From Arthrobacter sp. Soil763 (GTDB lineage: Bacteria > Actinomycetota > Actinomycetes > Actinomycetales > Micrococcaceae): a stretch of DNA of 64,000 nt. Each line of letters starts with the position of its first letter. The first letter of the stretch is position 1. The stretch lies in assembly GCF_001428365.1 (NCBI RefSeq), contig NZ_LMSH01000001.1, positions 129,685 through 193,684 on the forward strand, in the 5' to 3' direction. The position numbers and the translations under genes were made by a program. Below, in pieces: positions 1 through 9,342 of the stretch. The notes beneath the pieces were generated by a model. It had not been told where the DNA came from and ran no database searches. It saw only the letters and a program-made list of their open reading frames with translations.

Positions 1-632
1 AGCTGATGCTGCTCGACGAGCCGTTTTCCGCCCTCGACGCCGGCCTGCGCGTCGCCACCCGCCGCGCCGTCGGCAAGGTGCTGCAGGACGCCGGCGTCAC
101 CACCATCCTGGTCACCCACGACCAGGCGGAGGCACTCTCCTTCGCGGACCAGGTCGCGGTGATGCGCGGCGGCAAGCTCGCCCAGATCGGCAACCCGTTC
201 GTGGTCTACACCCGGCCGGCGGACCGGGCCACCGCCGAGTTCCTGGGCGACGCCGTCATCCTGGATGCCTGGATGGAGGGCTCCCTGGCCACCTGCTCGC
301 TGGGCGGCATCCCGGTCCGGCGTCCCCCGGCGCAGGGACGGGTCCAGCTCATGCTCCGGCCCGAACAGATCCGGATCGCCGAGGACGGCCCGATCCGCGG
401 CACCGTGGTGGACACCGACTACTTCGGCCCGGAAACCACGGTGCGCCTCAAACTCTCGGTGCCGCCGGTGCTGGCCCAGGGCGCCGTCGCGGACCACCGC
501 TACCCCGGCGGCGGGGAAATCATCACCATCCGGCACTGGAACGCCTCCATCGCCCGGCCCGGCATGGAGCTCTGCCTCCGAGTGGTCGGGGAGGCCGTGG
601 CCTTCCCGATGGAGGACACCACCGAGGACTGA
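1..632 (+). CDS. ABC transporter ATP-binding protein, C-terminal part
   Basis: The frame is open from the left edge (first full codon at base 3) to the stop at 630-632, so only about 210 residues are visible. Walker A and the LSGGQ signature must lie upstream. Walker B (LMLLDEP) is at the very edge, followed by the D-loop (SALDAGLR) and the H-loop (VTHDQAEAL). After VMRGGKLAQIGNP comes a C-terminal extension of about 110 residues with LMLRPEQIRI, which looks like a TOBE domain. This arrangement is known from ATPases of iron(III), sulfate and polyamine importers (FbpC, CysA, PotA type). It would act at the inner face of the membrane with a permease encoded to the left. The substrate cannot be read from this fragment; FbpC-like is my preference. 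Confidence 0.85.
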   Translation, partial: LMLLDEPFSALDAGLRVATRRAVGKVLQDAGVTTILVTHDQAEALSFADQVAVMRGGKLAQIGNPFVVYTRPADRATAEFLGDAVILDAWMEGSLATCSLGGIPVRRPPAQGRVQLMLRPEQIRIAEDGPIRGTVVDTDYFGPETTVRLKLSVPPVLAQGAVADHRYPGGGEIITIRHWNASIARPGMELCLRVVGEAVAFPMEDTTED

Positions 633-671
633 GCCCGGCCCGCAGGCTAGGTCCGGCCCCGCCCTCCGGCA

Positions 672-683
672 TAGGGTGGGCGC
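672..683 (+). promoter_or_regulatory. -10 box TAGGGT, probable leaderless start
   Basis: TAGGGT at 672-677 fits TANNNT and ends 6 nt before the ATG at 684, so transcription would begin at or next to the start codon. No Shine-Dalgarno sequence is present. I see no good -35 hexamer. Confidence 0.5.
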
Positions 684-2585
684 ATGACTGTTCAGCCTGC
701 GCTTCACCGACAGCACTGTTCCGTGGCAGCCCCCACCCAGGTCTGGCTGGACGCCGACGGCCGCCTGGGCGGCGCGGGCGGCGGGGGCGACGGAGGGCAG
801 CCCGGGTGGTTCACCGGGCTGCTGCACGGGGACACCCGGATGCTGTGCCGCGCCGAGGTGACCGTCAACGGCTTCGCACCGGAACCGGCCACCGTGGAGG
901 CCTCCCCCGGCGGCGTGCTCCGCGTCCGCGGCCTGGTCCGCGGCATCGAGGGCCCCACCGAAGACCCCGCCGTCGAACTCCTGCAGACCTGGACCGTGAC
1001 GCCCGGCGCCGTCCGCGTGGCCCTGCGGCTGAGCACCTCGCTGGAGGCGCTGGACGCGGAGATCGAGGTGCGGCTCGCAGCGGACTTCACCGACATGGCC
1101 GCGATCCGGCTGGGCCGGTTCCGGGACCCGCTGCCTCCATCGGCAGCGGATGACTCCTCCCTGCGCTGGGCGGAGGACGGAAAGACCCTGACCATTGCCG
1201 CGCCCGGCCGGGTCGGCCCGGGCGAACGACTCACCTGGCGCGGCACCGCCGGCCGCGGGGCACCCCTGACGGCAGAGTGGCAGGCCGTGCTGTCCGACGA
1301 CGGCGACGCCGTGCTGGCCGCCCCGCCGTCGACCACGGCCCGGGTGCAGCGCCGCCCCGAGGGCGCCCTGGGCCTGCTCCTGGACAACGCCCTGGACGAG
1401 CTCAACGGGCTCCGGCTGGCGACCCGCACCGCGCCCGACGCGCCGTTCCTGGCCGCCGGCGCCCCCTGGTACTTCACCCTTTTCGGCCGGGACTCGCTCT
1501 GGGCCGCACGGCTGTTGCTGCCGGTCGATACCGGGCTGGCCGCCGGCACCCTCCGGGCCCTCGCTGCCTACCAGGGCACCGGGACCGACCCCGCCGCGGC
1601 CGAGGAGCCGGGCAAGATCCTGCATGAACTGCGGGCCAAGGAACTCGTCCTCGAAAGCCAGTCCCTGCGGCTTCCCCCGGTGTACTTCGGCGCGGTGGAC
1701 TCCACCCCGCTCTGGCTGTGCCTGCTCGCCGAACTGGGCCGGACCGGTGCCGAGGACGCCGCGGTCCGGGCGCTGCTGCCCAACGCCGCCCGCGCGGCGC
1801 AGTGGCTGCTGGCGGCCGGCGCCGCCACGGACAACACGGCCAACCGCGGGTTCCTCAGCTACCTGGATACCTCCGGGCACGGCCTGAGCAACCAGGGCTG
1901 GAAGGACTCCCGCGATGCGATGCAGTTCCGGGACGGGCGGCAGGCCGACGGGCCGATCGCCCTCGCGGAGGTGCAGGGCTACGCCTACCAGGCAGCCGTG
2001 GCGACAGCGGACCTCTTCGACGCCTACGGCGAACCCGGGGCCGCGGAGCTGCGCGACTTCGCCGCGGCGCTGCGGCAGCAATTCCGCGAACGGTTCTGGG
2101 TGGAGGACGACGGCGGACGGTTCCCCGCGATTGCCCTCGACGGCCACGGCGAGGCGCTGGATATCCCCGGGTCGAACATGGGACACCTGCTGGGCACCGG
2201 ACTGCTGGATCCCGACGAGGCGCGGCTGGTGGCGGACCGGCTGCTGAGCCCGGAACTGTTCTCCGGGTACGGATTGCACACTCTGTCCCGACGGGCGGCG
2301 GGCTTCTGGCCGTTTAGCTACCACTGCGGGTCGGTCTGGAGCCACGACACCGCGATCGCCGTCAGGGGCCTGCTGGGCGAGGGATTCACCGCCGAGGCGC
2401 AGGTCCTCGCCGGCGGCCTGCTGGCGGCGGCCGGGGCCTTCGGAAACCGGCTGCCTGAACTCTTCGCCGGAGTCAGCACCGCGGAGTCCGGCCAGGCGGT
2501 GCCGTATCCGGCCTCGTGCCACCCGCAGGCGTGGTCCTCGGCGTCCGCGGTGGTGCTGGCCCAGGCCCTGGGCGCCGCGGTCTAG
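684..2585 (+). CDS. amylo-alpha-1,6-glucosidase (glycogen-debranching family)
   Basis: A 633-residue protein of the bacterial glycogen-debranching family. Residues about 15-220 form the beta-rich N-terminal domain (GDE_N type; TGLLHGDTRML near the start). Residues about 255-630 form the alpha/alpha-barrel catalytic domain of six-hairpin glycosidases. Family landmarks are PWYFTLFGRDSLW near residue 260 and QGWKDSRDAMQFRDG near residue 404. The latter holds Asp residues in the region where this family places its acids. The expected reaction is hydrolysis of alpha-1,6 branches in glycogen-like or related oligosaccharides in the cytoplasm. Length is normal. The ATG is chosen because it follows a TAGGGT box by 6 nt. 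No other glycogen gene is nearby, so the physiological substrate is open. Confidence 0.85.
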   Translation: MTVQPALHRQHCSVAAPTQVWLDADGRLGGAGGGGDGGQPGWFTGLLHGDTRMLCRAEVTVNGFAPEPATVEASPGGVLRVRGLVRGIEGPTEDPAVELLQTWTVTPGAVRVALRLSTSLEALDAEIEVRLAADFTDMAAIRLGRFRDPLPPSAADDSSLRWAEDGKTLTIAAPGRVGPGERLTWRGTAGRGAPLTAEWQAVLSDDGDAVLAAPPSTTARVQRRPEGALGLLLDNALDELNGLRLATRTAPDAPFLAAGAPWYFTLFGRDSLWAARLLLPVDTGLAAGTLRALAAYQGTGTDPAAAEEPGKILHELRAKELVLESQSLRLPPVYFGAVDSTPLWLCLLAELGRTGAEDAAVRALLPNAARAAQWLLAAGAATDNTANRGFLSYLDTSGHGLSNQGWKDSRDAMQFRDGRQADGPIALAEVQGYAYQAAVATADLFDAYGEPGAAELRDFAAALRQQFRERFWVEDDGGRFPAIALDGHGEALDIPGSNMGHLLGTGLLDPDEARLVADRLLSPELFSGYGLHTLSRRAAGFWPFSYHCGSVWSHDTAIAVRGLLGEGFTAEAQVLAGGLLAAAGAFGNRLPELFAGVSTAESGQAVPYPASCHPQAWSSASAVVLAQALGAAV

Positions 2586-2609
2586 GCGCCGCGGCCACGG
2601 GCAGTACAG

Positions 2610-3380
2610 CTAGGGCAGCCGGCGGGAGGGAGCCGCGGCCTCCGGGGTGGCCGTGACGGCCGGGACGGCCTCGCCGGCGGGGTCCCGGCGTGCTGCGCGG
2701 AGCCCGTCGACCAGGATGGCGAGGCCGGTTACGGCCACCGCGAGGCCGAGCGACGCCACGACGTCGGTGAGCCAGTGATAGCCAAGGTAGAGCCGGCTGA
2801 ACGCCACCAGCAGCGTCCCCAGCGCGGCGCCGGTAAAGGCGAGCACCGCCGTCGAGCGCCGTCCCGGGCCGGTGCGGCCGAGCAGCAGGTAGACGAGCAC
2901 CAGCAGGAATACGCCGGTTCCGAAGGTATGGCCGGACGGGAAGGACAGGGCGTCGTCCGGCCCCATCAGGAAGTCCGCGGCGGAGGGCCGGCCGCGCCCG
3001 ATCTGGTGCTTGATGAAGGTGGAGGCCGCGAAGGTGGCCGCCATCGCCCCGAGCAGCAGCCCGGGCCGCCACAGTTCCCGCTTCCGGACCGCCCAGGCCA
3101 ACGCCACGGCTGTGCCGATGGCCGCCATCGCGCCCGGGGAGGTCACGGTGCTGACCGCGGCCAGCACGCCTGTGGCCAGCGGCGACCTGCCCGCCACCAG
3201 CTTGTTGTGGACGGCGCCGTCCAGCAGCGCCAGTCCCGAGTCCGTCTGGACGGCGGCGAGCATCAGCCAGAAAACGGCGTCGCCGGCCACCAGCAGTCCC
3301 GCGGCGGCGAAGAACAGCCGGCGCTGGGATCGCGGGGTGGGCTCGGCGCTTCGGGGCTGTCCGCGTTCTAGGGAAGGCAT
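2610..3380 (-). CDS. PAP2-family membrane phosphatase
   Basis: A 256-residue integral membrane protein with about six hydrophobic segments. It carries the three motifs of the type 2 phosphatidic acid phosphatase family in order: K124-x6-RP (KHQIGRGRP), PSGH at 148-151, and S195-R-x5-H202-x3-D206 (SRLYLGYHWLTD). The two histidines and the Asp are the known catalytic residues. The family removes phosphate from lipid phosphates or undecaprenyl pyrophosphate at the outer face of the membrane; which of these applies cannot be told. It is convergent with the debranching enzyme (24 bp apart) and is probably transcribed alone. The ATG at 3380 leaves a short basic N-terminus before the first membrane helix. 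Confidence 0.88.
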   Translation of the reverse strand: MPSLERGQPRSAEPTPRSQRRLFFAAAGLLVAGDAVFWLMLAAVQTDSGLALLDGAVHNKLVAGRSPLATGVLAAVSTVTSPGAMAAIGTAVALAWAVRKRELWRPGLLLGAMAATFAASTFIKHQIGRGRPSAADFLMGPDDALSFPSGHTFGTGVFLLVLVYLLLGRTGPGRRSTAVLAFTGAALGTLLVAFSRLYLGYHWLTDVVASLGLAVAVTGLAILVDGLRAARRDPAGEAVPAVTATPEAAAPSRRLP

Positions 3381-3432
3381 CCATCTACTTTGCCATGACC
3401 GGCTGCGGGTTGCCCGGACGGGTGCTGGGAGC

Positions 3433-4038
3433 TTACTGTCCGTCCGGCTCCGGCCGCCGCTTTTGCGGATGCGGGGTCTCGTGGCGGGCCAGCATCTCTA
3501 CGAAACCCGCGATTCGGCGCTGCCGGGTGGCGGCCTGTTTGGCGGAGTTGGTCCGGTAAATCAGCGCGTACCGGTTCACCGAGGTCAGCACCTCGAACAT
3601 CGCCTGCGCCCGCGGCTCGGCCGCGATGGCCGCGGCCAGGTCCTCCGGCACGTCAGCCGTCCCCTGTCCGGCGTAGGCCGCCTCCCAGCGGCCGTCCGCC
3701 TGGGCGCTCTCGACGGCGGCCCGCCCGGCCGGGGCCATCCGGCCCGCGGCTTCGAGCCGGCCGACCCGCTCCACGTTCCGCGCGGACCACACGCTCCGGC
3801 GGCTGCGCGGGGTCATCCGCTGGTAGGAGGTTTCCGCGTCCCGGCGCCTGCCCTGGCCGTCGATCCAGCCAAAGCACAGCGCCTCCTCGAGGGCGGCCTC
3901 GTAGTCCAGTTCCGTGACGGAGCCGCCCTTCTTGTGCAGCACCAGCCACACGCCGGGACTCTCGGCGTGGTGCCGCTCAAGCCAGGCCCGCCATTCGGCG
4001 GCGTCGCGGACCAACAGTTCCCTTAGTTCGGCAGCCAT
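3433..4038 (-). CDS. YdeI/OmpD-associated (OmdA) family protein
   Basis: A 201-residue protein. The open frame runs far upstream, but MAAELRELLVRDAAEWRAWL at 4038 is the natural start because it matches the usual N-terminus of this family and leaves room for the divergent gene at 4082. Landmarks are GVWLVLHKKG, EALCFGWIDGQGRR and a C-terminal block of basic residues (AATRQRRIAGFVEML). Proteins of this family have been linked to bacteriocin protection or membrane-stress phenotypes in enterobacteria, but no biochemical activity is firmly established. It is divergent from the VOC gene with only 43 bp between the start codons, so the two promoters must overlap. Confidence 0.8.
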   Translation of the reverse strand: MAAELRELLVRDAAEWRAWLERHHAESPGVWLVLHKKGGSVTELDYEAALEEALCFGWIDGQGRRRDAETSYQRMTPRSRRSVWSARNVERVGRLEAAGRMAPAGRAAVESAQADGRWEAAYAGQGTADVPEDLAAAIAAEPRAQAMFEVLTSVNRYALIYRTNSAKQAATRQRRIAGFVEMLARHETPHPQKRRPEPDGQ

Positions 4039-4081
4039 GGCACCATTGTGCTCCCAGCCCCGACCCGCCAGGGAGATTGCC

Positions 4082-4852
4082 ATGCTGCGCGTGCGACCCA
4101 TCCACTTCACCTCACGCCTCGACCAGTGGGAGCGCCTGCTGATTGACCTGGGCCTGGTCAAGACCGTCGACGAGGCCACCTGGCGGGAGTTCGACGCCGG
4201 CGGCGGCCGGCTTGCGCTGCACTTCGCCGAGGCGGGGTCGGCGAAGGACGGCTCCACCTCCTTTGGCGTGGAAGTGGGCGACCTCGCCGAATTCGCCCGG
4301 CGCACCACCGAGGCGGCCGGCGACGGCGGCACCACGGCGGAGGTCATCGAGGCCGACCACGGCTCGTCCTGCCGGGTGACGGCCCCCGACGGATTCGCGT
4401 TCCTCGCCGACCCTGCCGTCCGCGCCACGGACGGCAGCTGGGCCGGATCCCCGGAAGCGGAGCCGGACCTCACCGTCGTCGAAATCTGGTTCGCCGCGGA
4501 CCCGACCGCCGCCACCCGGACGCTGCGCGACATCGGCGCCCGCCCCCGGGTGCCCGGAGCCCCGGGCGCGCCCGCTGCAGACCCCGGCGAGAGCGAGACG
4601 TTCACCGCCAAGAACGGCGGCGTGCTGATGGTCGGTGCCGGGACCGGACCGGCGGCCGGCAGCGCCGGGCTGGCCTTCGAATACGCCGGGGACCTCGTCG
4701 CACTCCGCGCCCGGCTCGCCGAGGCCGGCCACGAGGTGGCCGCCGTGGAGGACGCCGCCGTTCCGCTGCTGCACGTCGCCAATCCCGACGCGGACGGAGG
4801 CGCCGCCCACCCGCATGCCCTCTGGATCTCGGCGGCGCCGGAGACGTCCTAG
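4082..4852 (+). CDS. VOC (glyoxalase/dioxygenase fold) family protein
   Basis: A 256-residue protein with two vicinal-oxygen-chelate-like halves. It opens with MLRVRPIHFTSRLDQWERLL, a typical beta-alpha unit, and a second half follows a Pro/Ala-rich joint around residue 155. A histidine (LALHF) and acidic residues are present, but I cannot place a full metal triad, so an enzymatic role is uncertain. The ATG at 4082 is preceded by AGGGAG at a good distance; the frame upstream of it runs into the divergent gene. Its stop TAG (4850-4852) overlaps the stop of the oppositely oriented M20 gene within the palindrome CTAG. Confidence 0.72.
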   Translation: MLRVRPIHFTSRLDQWERLLIDLGLVKTVDEATWREFDAGGGRLALHFAEAGSAKDGSTSFGVEVGDLAEFARRTTEAAGDGGTTAEVIEADHGSSCRVTAPDGFAFLADPAVRATDGSWAGSPEAEPDLTVVEIWFAADPTAATRTLRDIGARPRVPGAPGAPAADPGESETFTAKNGGVLMVGAGTGPAAGSAGLAFEYAGDLVALRARLAEAGHEVAAVEDAAVPLLHVANPDADGGAAHPHALWISAAPETS

Positions 4853-6123
4853 GCGCCCTCGGCCAAGGCTCCCTCGCACAGCCGGCCGAGGACCTCGGTC
4901 AGCATCGCCACCCCGGCCACGGTGTCCTCGTCCCGGGTGAATTCGTGTTCGTTGTGGGAGATGCCGTCCACGCTGGGAACGAACAGCATGACGGTAGGGA
5001 CCAGGTCCTTCATGTTGGTCGAGTCGTGGCCCGCCAGGGTCATCACCTCGCGGCTGGACAGGCCGAGGTCGGCGGCGACCTTGGCCGCGAGCTCCACTCC
5101 CTCGGGCTGGTAGGGGGTCACCGGCCAGGAGTGCGAGTGGTGGCGCTCGACTGAGACGTTGGCCAGCTGCTCGATCTCGCTGATCCGCCGGTGCAGCAGG
5201 GCGTCGGCTTCGGCCAGGACCGCTTCGTCCGCGCTGCGCAGGTCCAGCAGCAGGTTCACCCGGGAGGGCACGACGACGGGCGAATTGGGGTAGACGGTCA
5301 GCTGTCCCACCGAGGTGTGCAGGACGCCGGGGAACCGGTCGGCGAGTTCCCGGGCCGCCACCACCATCATCGAGGCACCGAGCAGGGCATCCCTGCGGTC
5401 GGCGATCACCGTGGAGCCGGTGTGGGCCTGTTCGCCGAGCACCACGAACTCGTACTTGTTGGCCGCCCAGTTGGAGTTGACCAGCCCGATCGTGACGCCG
5501 TCGCGTTCCATGCTGCGGCCCTGCTCGATGTGGATTTCGGCGCAACAGGCCGCTTCCGGGCCGCCGTAGTCGCCGCGTCCGCCGATCGCATCGAGGGCGT
5601 CGCGCACGCGGATCCCGGCGGCGTCCGTGGTTTCCAGCGCCGTCTCCAGGGACAGCTTGCCGGTGTAGACCGATGAGCCCATCATGGACGGTTTGAACCG
5701 CGAGCCTTCCTCGTTGAACCAGTTGACCACGGCGATATTGAACCTGGGTCCGCCGGCCGCGCGGGCGCGCTGGCCGCCGGACCATGCCTCGACCAGCCGG
5801 AATGCCGCGTGCGCCGCCGCGAGGACGCCGTAGGCGCCGTCGTACCTTCCCGCCGTCGGCTGCGAGTCCATGTGCGACCCAACCACCACAAACGGCGCCC
5901 CGGGGACGGCCTCGTACAGGCCCCACTGGTTGCCGGCCCGGTCGAACCGGACGCTGAATCCGCGGGATTCCAGCAATCCGGTGAGCCAGCGCCGCTGCTC
6001 CCCGTCGGCGGCGGTGGCGGCCTGCCGGTCGACCCCGCCGTTGGGGGTGGCGCCGAACCGGCTCATGGTGGCGAAGTCGCGGAGGAAGGCGGCGTCTTCG
6101 GGGCTGAAAGTGCTGGCGGTCAT
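4849..6123 (-). CDS. M20-family Zn hydrolase (allantoate / N-carbamoyl-amino-acid amidohydrolase type)
   Basis: A 424-residue cytoplasmic amidase of peptidase family M20. Metal-site motifs are in order: VVVGSHMDSQPTAGRYDG (His and bridging Asp), WFNEEGSRF (catalytic Glu pair) and CAEIHIEQGRSME (His). The dimerisation domain lies between about residues 215 and 330. Relatives cleave N-carbamoyl amino acids, allantoate or ureidopropionate. Sequence alone does not choose among them. It is the last gene of the leftward operon starting with the transporter at 12293, separated by 60 bp from the amidohydrolase. The ATG at 6123 has a purine-rich AGGGGAA in front. Together with the upstream amidohydrolase it suggests breakdown of a ring or acylated nitrogen compound. 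Confidence 0.85.
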   Translation of the reverse strand: MTASTFSPEDAAFLRDFATMSRFGATPNGGVDRQAATAADGEQRRWLTGLLESRGFSVRFDRAGNQWGLYEAVPGAPFVVVGSHMDSQPTAGRYDGAYGVLAAAHAAFRLVEAWSGGQRARAAGGPRFNIAVVNWFNEEGSRFKPSMMGSSVYTGKLSLETALETTDAAGIRVRDALDAIGGRGDYGGPEAACCAEIHIEQGRSMERDGVTIGLVNSNWAANKYEFVVLGEQAHTGSTVIADRRDALLGASMMVVAARELADRFPGVLHTSVGQLTVYPNSPVVVPSRVNLLLDLRSADEAVLAEADALLHRRISEIEQLANVSVERHHSHSWPVTPYQPEGVELAAKVAADLGLSSREVMTLAGHDSTNMKDLVPTVMLFVPSVDGISHNEHEFTRDEDTVAGVAMLTEVLGRLCEGALAEGA

Positions 6124-6183
6124 GGGTTCCCCTGGTGCTGGTGGACGGGATGAAATGGAAAAGGGCCGGGCGTGGCGGCGGGA

Positions 6184-7899
6184 CTAGTGGTGCAGGGCTG
6201 CGGCGGTGCCTGCAGGGCGGTCCGGCAGCGCCTGGTGGGTGAAGCGGCCGCCGACGGCGGTGGCCAGGACTTCCAGCGCGTCGATCCGTTCGGCGGTCAG
6301 CGGCGAGCCGGACAGGACGGTGAAATCGGCGAGTTTCCCCGGTTCCAGTGAGCCCTTGGCCTGCGCGGCGCCGGTGGCCGCGGCCGCACCGGTGGTGTAC
6401 GCCGCGAGCGCCTGCCGCGGGGTCAGGCGTTCGGTGGCGTTGCCGAACAGGGCGCCGGAGGAGGTCCGCCGGTCCACGAAGGCCTGCATGCCGCGCAGGA
6501 CGTTGCCGTCCGCCACCGGCCGGTCCGAACTTCCGGCCAGGATTACCCCGGCGCTGAGGAAGGAGGAGGCCCGGTAGGCCCACCCGGTGCGTTCCGGTCC
6601 GAGGGAGGCGGTCATGCCGTCGCCGCCTTCGTGGAAGAAACTGGACTGCGGGGTGACGGCGATTCCCGCGGCGGCCAGCCGGTCGAGCTGGTCCGGCCGG
6701 GTCATGGAGGCGTGTTCAATCCGGTTCGGCACGGCGCGCGGCCCGAACCGACGGGCACAGCCGGTGATGATGTCCAGGGCCAGGTCCACGGCCCGGTCTC
6801 CGATGGCGTGCGCTGCGATGGACCAGCCCGCGGCGTAGGCGGCCTCGATGTTGTCCCGGAGGACCGCCGGGTCGGCCTGGAAGTAGCCGGTGTTCCCGGT
6901 GTTGTCCGTTCCGCCGTGGCTGCAGTACTCGTGGCTGACCGCGGCGGTTTCCCCCAGCAGCGAGCCGTCCAGAAACACTTTCGCCGGGCCCAGGGACAGG
7001 AGGTCGTCGCCGAAGCCGCTGGCCATGCCCAGGTCCAGGCCCGCCTGGGCGGCACCGCCCGGATGCTTCCCTTCGAGCGGGTGCAGGACGTCCAGGACGG
7101 GCATCAGTTGGGCGCGCGCGTGCAGCCGGCCGGCGGACGCCGCCCGCTGGTAGGCAGCCAGTTCCACCGGGCTGTGGCCGATCCAGCCGCCGCCGATCCC
7201 CGCCTCGGTGAAGCTGGTGATGCCCTCCGCCGCGTAGTACCGGGTGGCGCGGTCCAGCGCCGCTTCGATCGCCTCGGTGGAGTAGGGCAGGATCAGCTGC
7301 TGGATGAGCTGCTGCGCCGTCTCCTGCACCAGTCCCGTGGGGCGGCCGGCGTCGTCGCGGACGATGACGCCGCCGTCGGGATCCGCGAACGACGCTTGGT
7401 CCGCGCCGGCCAGCCGCAGCGCGGCGGTGTTGACCACGGCCATGTGGCCGGAGTTGTGGCGCATGAACAACGGGCGGTCGCCCGTGATCCTGTCCAGGAC
7501 GGCGATGTCGGGGAACGCCCCGCCGTGCTGCTGCTGGCTGAAACCGGTGGCGAGCAGCCAGCCCGGTACCGCGGCCGGGGCCGCCGTGCCGCCTGCCGCT
7601 GTGCCGTCCGCCGCCATGCCCGCCTCCAGCAGCGCGTACAGCTGGTTGAGTCCGCGCGCGCCGGAGACGTCCAGTTCGCCCAGGCCCAGCCCGAACCAGG
7701 TGGTGTGGCAGTGGGCGTCGATGAAACCGGGGGTCACCGTGGCGCCGCCGAGGTCCAGGACTTCGGCCGCGGCCAGGCCCGCCACCTCCTCATCCAGCCC
7801 GACGACGCGTCCCTGCCAGATCCCCAGGCGCGTGGCCGAGGGCCGCCGCGGGTCCATGGTGATGACGTCAGCGTTGGTCAGCAGCAGATCGAGTTTCAT
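6184..7899 (-). CDS. YtcJ-type metal-dependent amidohydrolase
   Basis: A 571-residue member of the amidohydrolase superfamily. The N-terminal small domain ends in VTPGFIDAHCHT, which holds the HxH metal motif, followed by a TIM barrel. Other landmarks are SIAAHAIGDRAVD, NRIEHAS and LAGSSDRPVADGN near the end of the barrel, which match the YtcJ branch. This branch hydrolyses amides, formyl groups or cyclic C-N bonds; substrates of most members are unknown. AAGG lies 6 nt before the ATG at 7899. It lies 19 bp downstream of the aldehyde dehydrogenase gene and is surely in the same transcript. The paired presence of two different C-N hydrolases in one operon is the main clue that the substrate is a nitrogenous compound. 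Confidence 0.85.
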   Translation of the reverse strand: MKLDLLLTNADVITMDPRRPSATRLGIWQGRVVGLDEEVAGLAAAEVLDLGGATVTPGFIDAHCHTTWFGLGLGELDVSGARGLNQLYALLEAGMAADGTAAGGTAAPAAVPGWLLATGFSQQQHGGAFPDIAVLDRITGDRPLFMRHNSGHMAVVNTAALRLAGADQASFADPDGGVIVRDDAGRPTGLVQETAQQLIQQLILPYSTEAIEAALDRATRYYAAEGITSFTEAGIGGGWIGHSPVELAAYQRAASAGRLHARAQLMPVLDVLHPLEGKHPGGAAQAGLDLGMASGFGDDLLSLGPAKVFLDGSLLGETAAVSHEYCSHGGTDNTGNTGYFQADPAVLRDNIEAAYAAGWSIAAHAIGDRAVDLALDIITGCARRFGPRAVPNRIEHASMTRPDQLDRLAAAGIAVTPQSSFFHEGGDGMTASLGPERTGWAYRASSFLSAGVILAGSSDRPVADGNVLRGMQAFVDRRTSSGALFGNATERLTPRQALAAYTTGAAAATGAAQAKGSLEPGKLADFTVLSGSPLTAERIDALEVLATAVGGRFTHQALPDRPAGTAAALHH

Positions 7900-7918
7900 G
7901 GCATACCTTGCGTCATTC

Positions 7919-9331
7919 TCAGCGGTGGGAGGTGGTGACGGACTTGATCCGGGTGTAGTCCTCGAGCCCGAAAACGGAGAGGTCCTTGCCGGTGCCCGAA
8001 TGCTTGAAGCCGCCGTGCGGCGCCTCGGCGGGGATCACCTGGTGGCAGTTGATCCAGACCGAACCGAAGTCGAGTTCGTTCGCCACCCGGGTTACGGTGC
8101 CATGGTTGTTGGACCAGACGCTGGAGGCCAGGGCGTACTTCGTGCCGTTGGCGAGCTCCAGGGCCTCCGCTTCGTTGGCGAACGGCTGCACGGTGACGAC
8201 CGGGCCGAAGATTTCCTCGGCGACGACCTCATCGGACTGGACGACGCCGTCGATCACCGTGGGGGCGAAGTGGAACCCCGTCCCGGTGCGCTTGCCGCCG
8301 GTCAATATGCGGGCGTTCGCGGGCAGCCGGGCCATGAAGCCCTCCACCCGGTCCAGCTGGGCGGCGCTGTTGAGCGGGCCGAGGTCCGCGTCCTCCCCGC
8401 CGGTGACCAGGGCCGACGCCGCGTCGGCGAGCGCCTGCGCGAACTCGGCGTGGATGGTTTCGTGGACCAGGACGCGGGTCACGGCGGTGCAGTCCTGCCC
8501 GGCGTTGAAGAAGGCACCGAGCGCGATCTCCCGGGCGGTTTGCGGGATGTCGACGTCGGCGAAGACGATCGCGGGGGCCTTGCCGCCCAGTTCCAGGTGG
8601 ACGTCCTTCAAGGTGGCGGCGGCTGCCGACATCACCTGGGCGCCGGCCCGGGTGGACCCGGTGATCGAGACGAGTTCGGGTACGGGGTGGTCCACCATGG
8701 CGGCCCCGGTGTTCCGCCCGCCGCAGACGACGTTGACCACGCCGGCCGGGTAGACCTGCTGGGCCAGTTCGGCCAGGATCACCGAGGACCACGGCGTGGT
8801 GTCCGCCGGTTTGAGGACCACCGTGTTCCCGGCGGCGAGGGCCGGGCCGAGCTTCCAGACCGCCATCATGAAGGGATAGTTCCACGGGGTGATCTGGGCG
8901 ACCACCCCCAACGGCTCGCGCCGCACGGTGGACGAGAATCCGGCCACGTATTCGGTCTGGGCCGTCCCGGAGACCACCCGGCAGGCGCCAGCGAAGAAGC
9001 GCAGCTGGTCCGCGCCGCGCAGGATCTCCAGGCTGCGGGTGATTGCCGCCGGCTTGCCGGTGCACGCGACCTCGGCCTCCAGCAGCCGGTCCGCGTTCGT
9101 TTCGACCAGGTCCGCGAGCGCCAGGAGCATGGCCTGCCGCTCGGCCGGCGTCGTGCGCTTGTAGGTGCGGAACGCTGCCTGCGCCGCGTTGAACGCCCGG
9201 TCCACTGTGGCGGCGTCGCTGTCCGGGGCGACCCCCAGCTGCCCGCCGGTACGCGGATCGTGGAACGGCAGGGTGGCGCCGGCCCCGCCGTCGTCGTGGC
9301 GGCCGTTGATGACGTTCTTCAGCGTAAGCAC
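7919..9331 (-). CDS. NAD(P)-dependent aldehyde dehydrogenase (aminobutyraldehyde-dehydrogenase-like)
   Basis: A 470-residue aldehyde dehydrogenase. Visible are the cofactor segment TPWNYPFMMAVWKLGPALAAG, the Rossmann VSITGSTRAG, the general base in LELGGKAP and the nucleophile in NAGQDCTA. The spacing and the QDCTA block resemble gamma-aminobutyraldehyde and related omega-amino aldehyde dehydrogenases. The start is taken as GTG at 9331 because GGAG lies 7 nt upstream and the N-terminus VLTLKNVINGRHDDG fits the family; the longer open frame reads into the neighbouring gene. It is 11 bp from the TPP-enzyme gene. In the operon it would oxidise the aldehyde made by that enzyme, if that enzyme acts as a keto-acid decarboxylase. 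Confidence 0.87.
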   Translation of the reverse strand: MLTLKNVINGRHDDGGAGATLPFHDPRTGGQLGVAPDSDAATVDRAFNAAQAAFRTYKRTTPAERQAMLLALADLVETNADRLLEAEVACTGKPAAITRSLEILRGADQLRFFAGACRVVSGTAQTEYVAGFSSTVRREPLGVVAQITPWNYPFMMAVWKLGPALAAGNTVVLKPADTTPWSSVILAELAQQVYPAGVVNVVCGGRNTGAAMVDHPVPELVSITGSTRAGAQVMSAAAATLKDVHLELGGKAPAIVFADVDIPQTAREIALGAFFNAGQDCTAVTRVLVHETIHAEFAQALADAASALVTGGEDADLGPLNSAAQLDRVEGFMARLPANARILTGGKRTGTGFHFAPTVIDGVVQSDEVVAEEIFGPVVTVQPFANEAEALELANGTKYALASSVWSNNHGTVTRVANELDFGSVWINCHQVIPAEAPHGGFKHSGTGKDLSVFGLEDYTRIKSVTTSHR

Positions 9332-9342
9332 TCTCGCTCCAG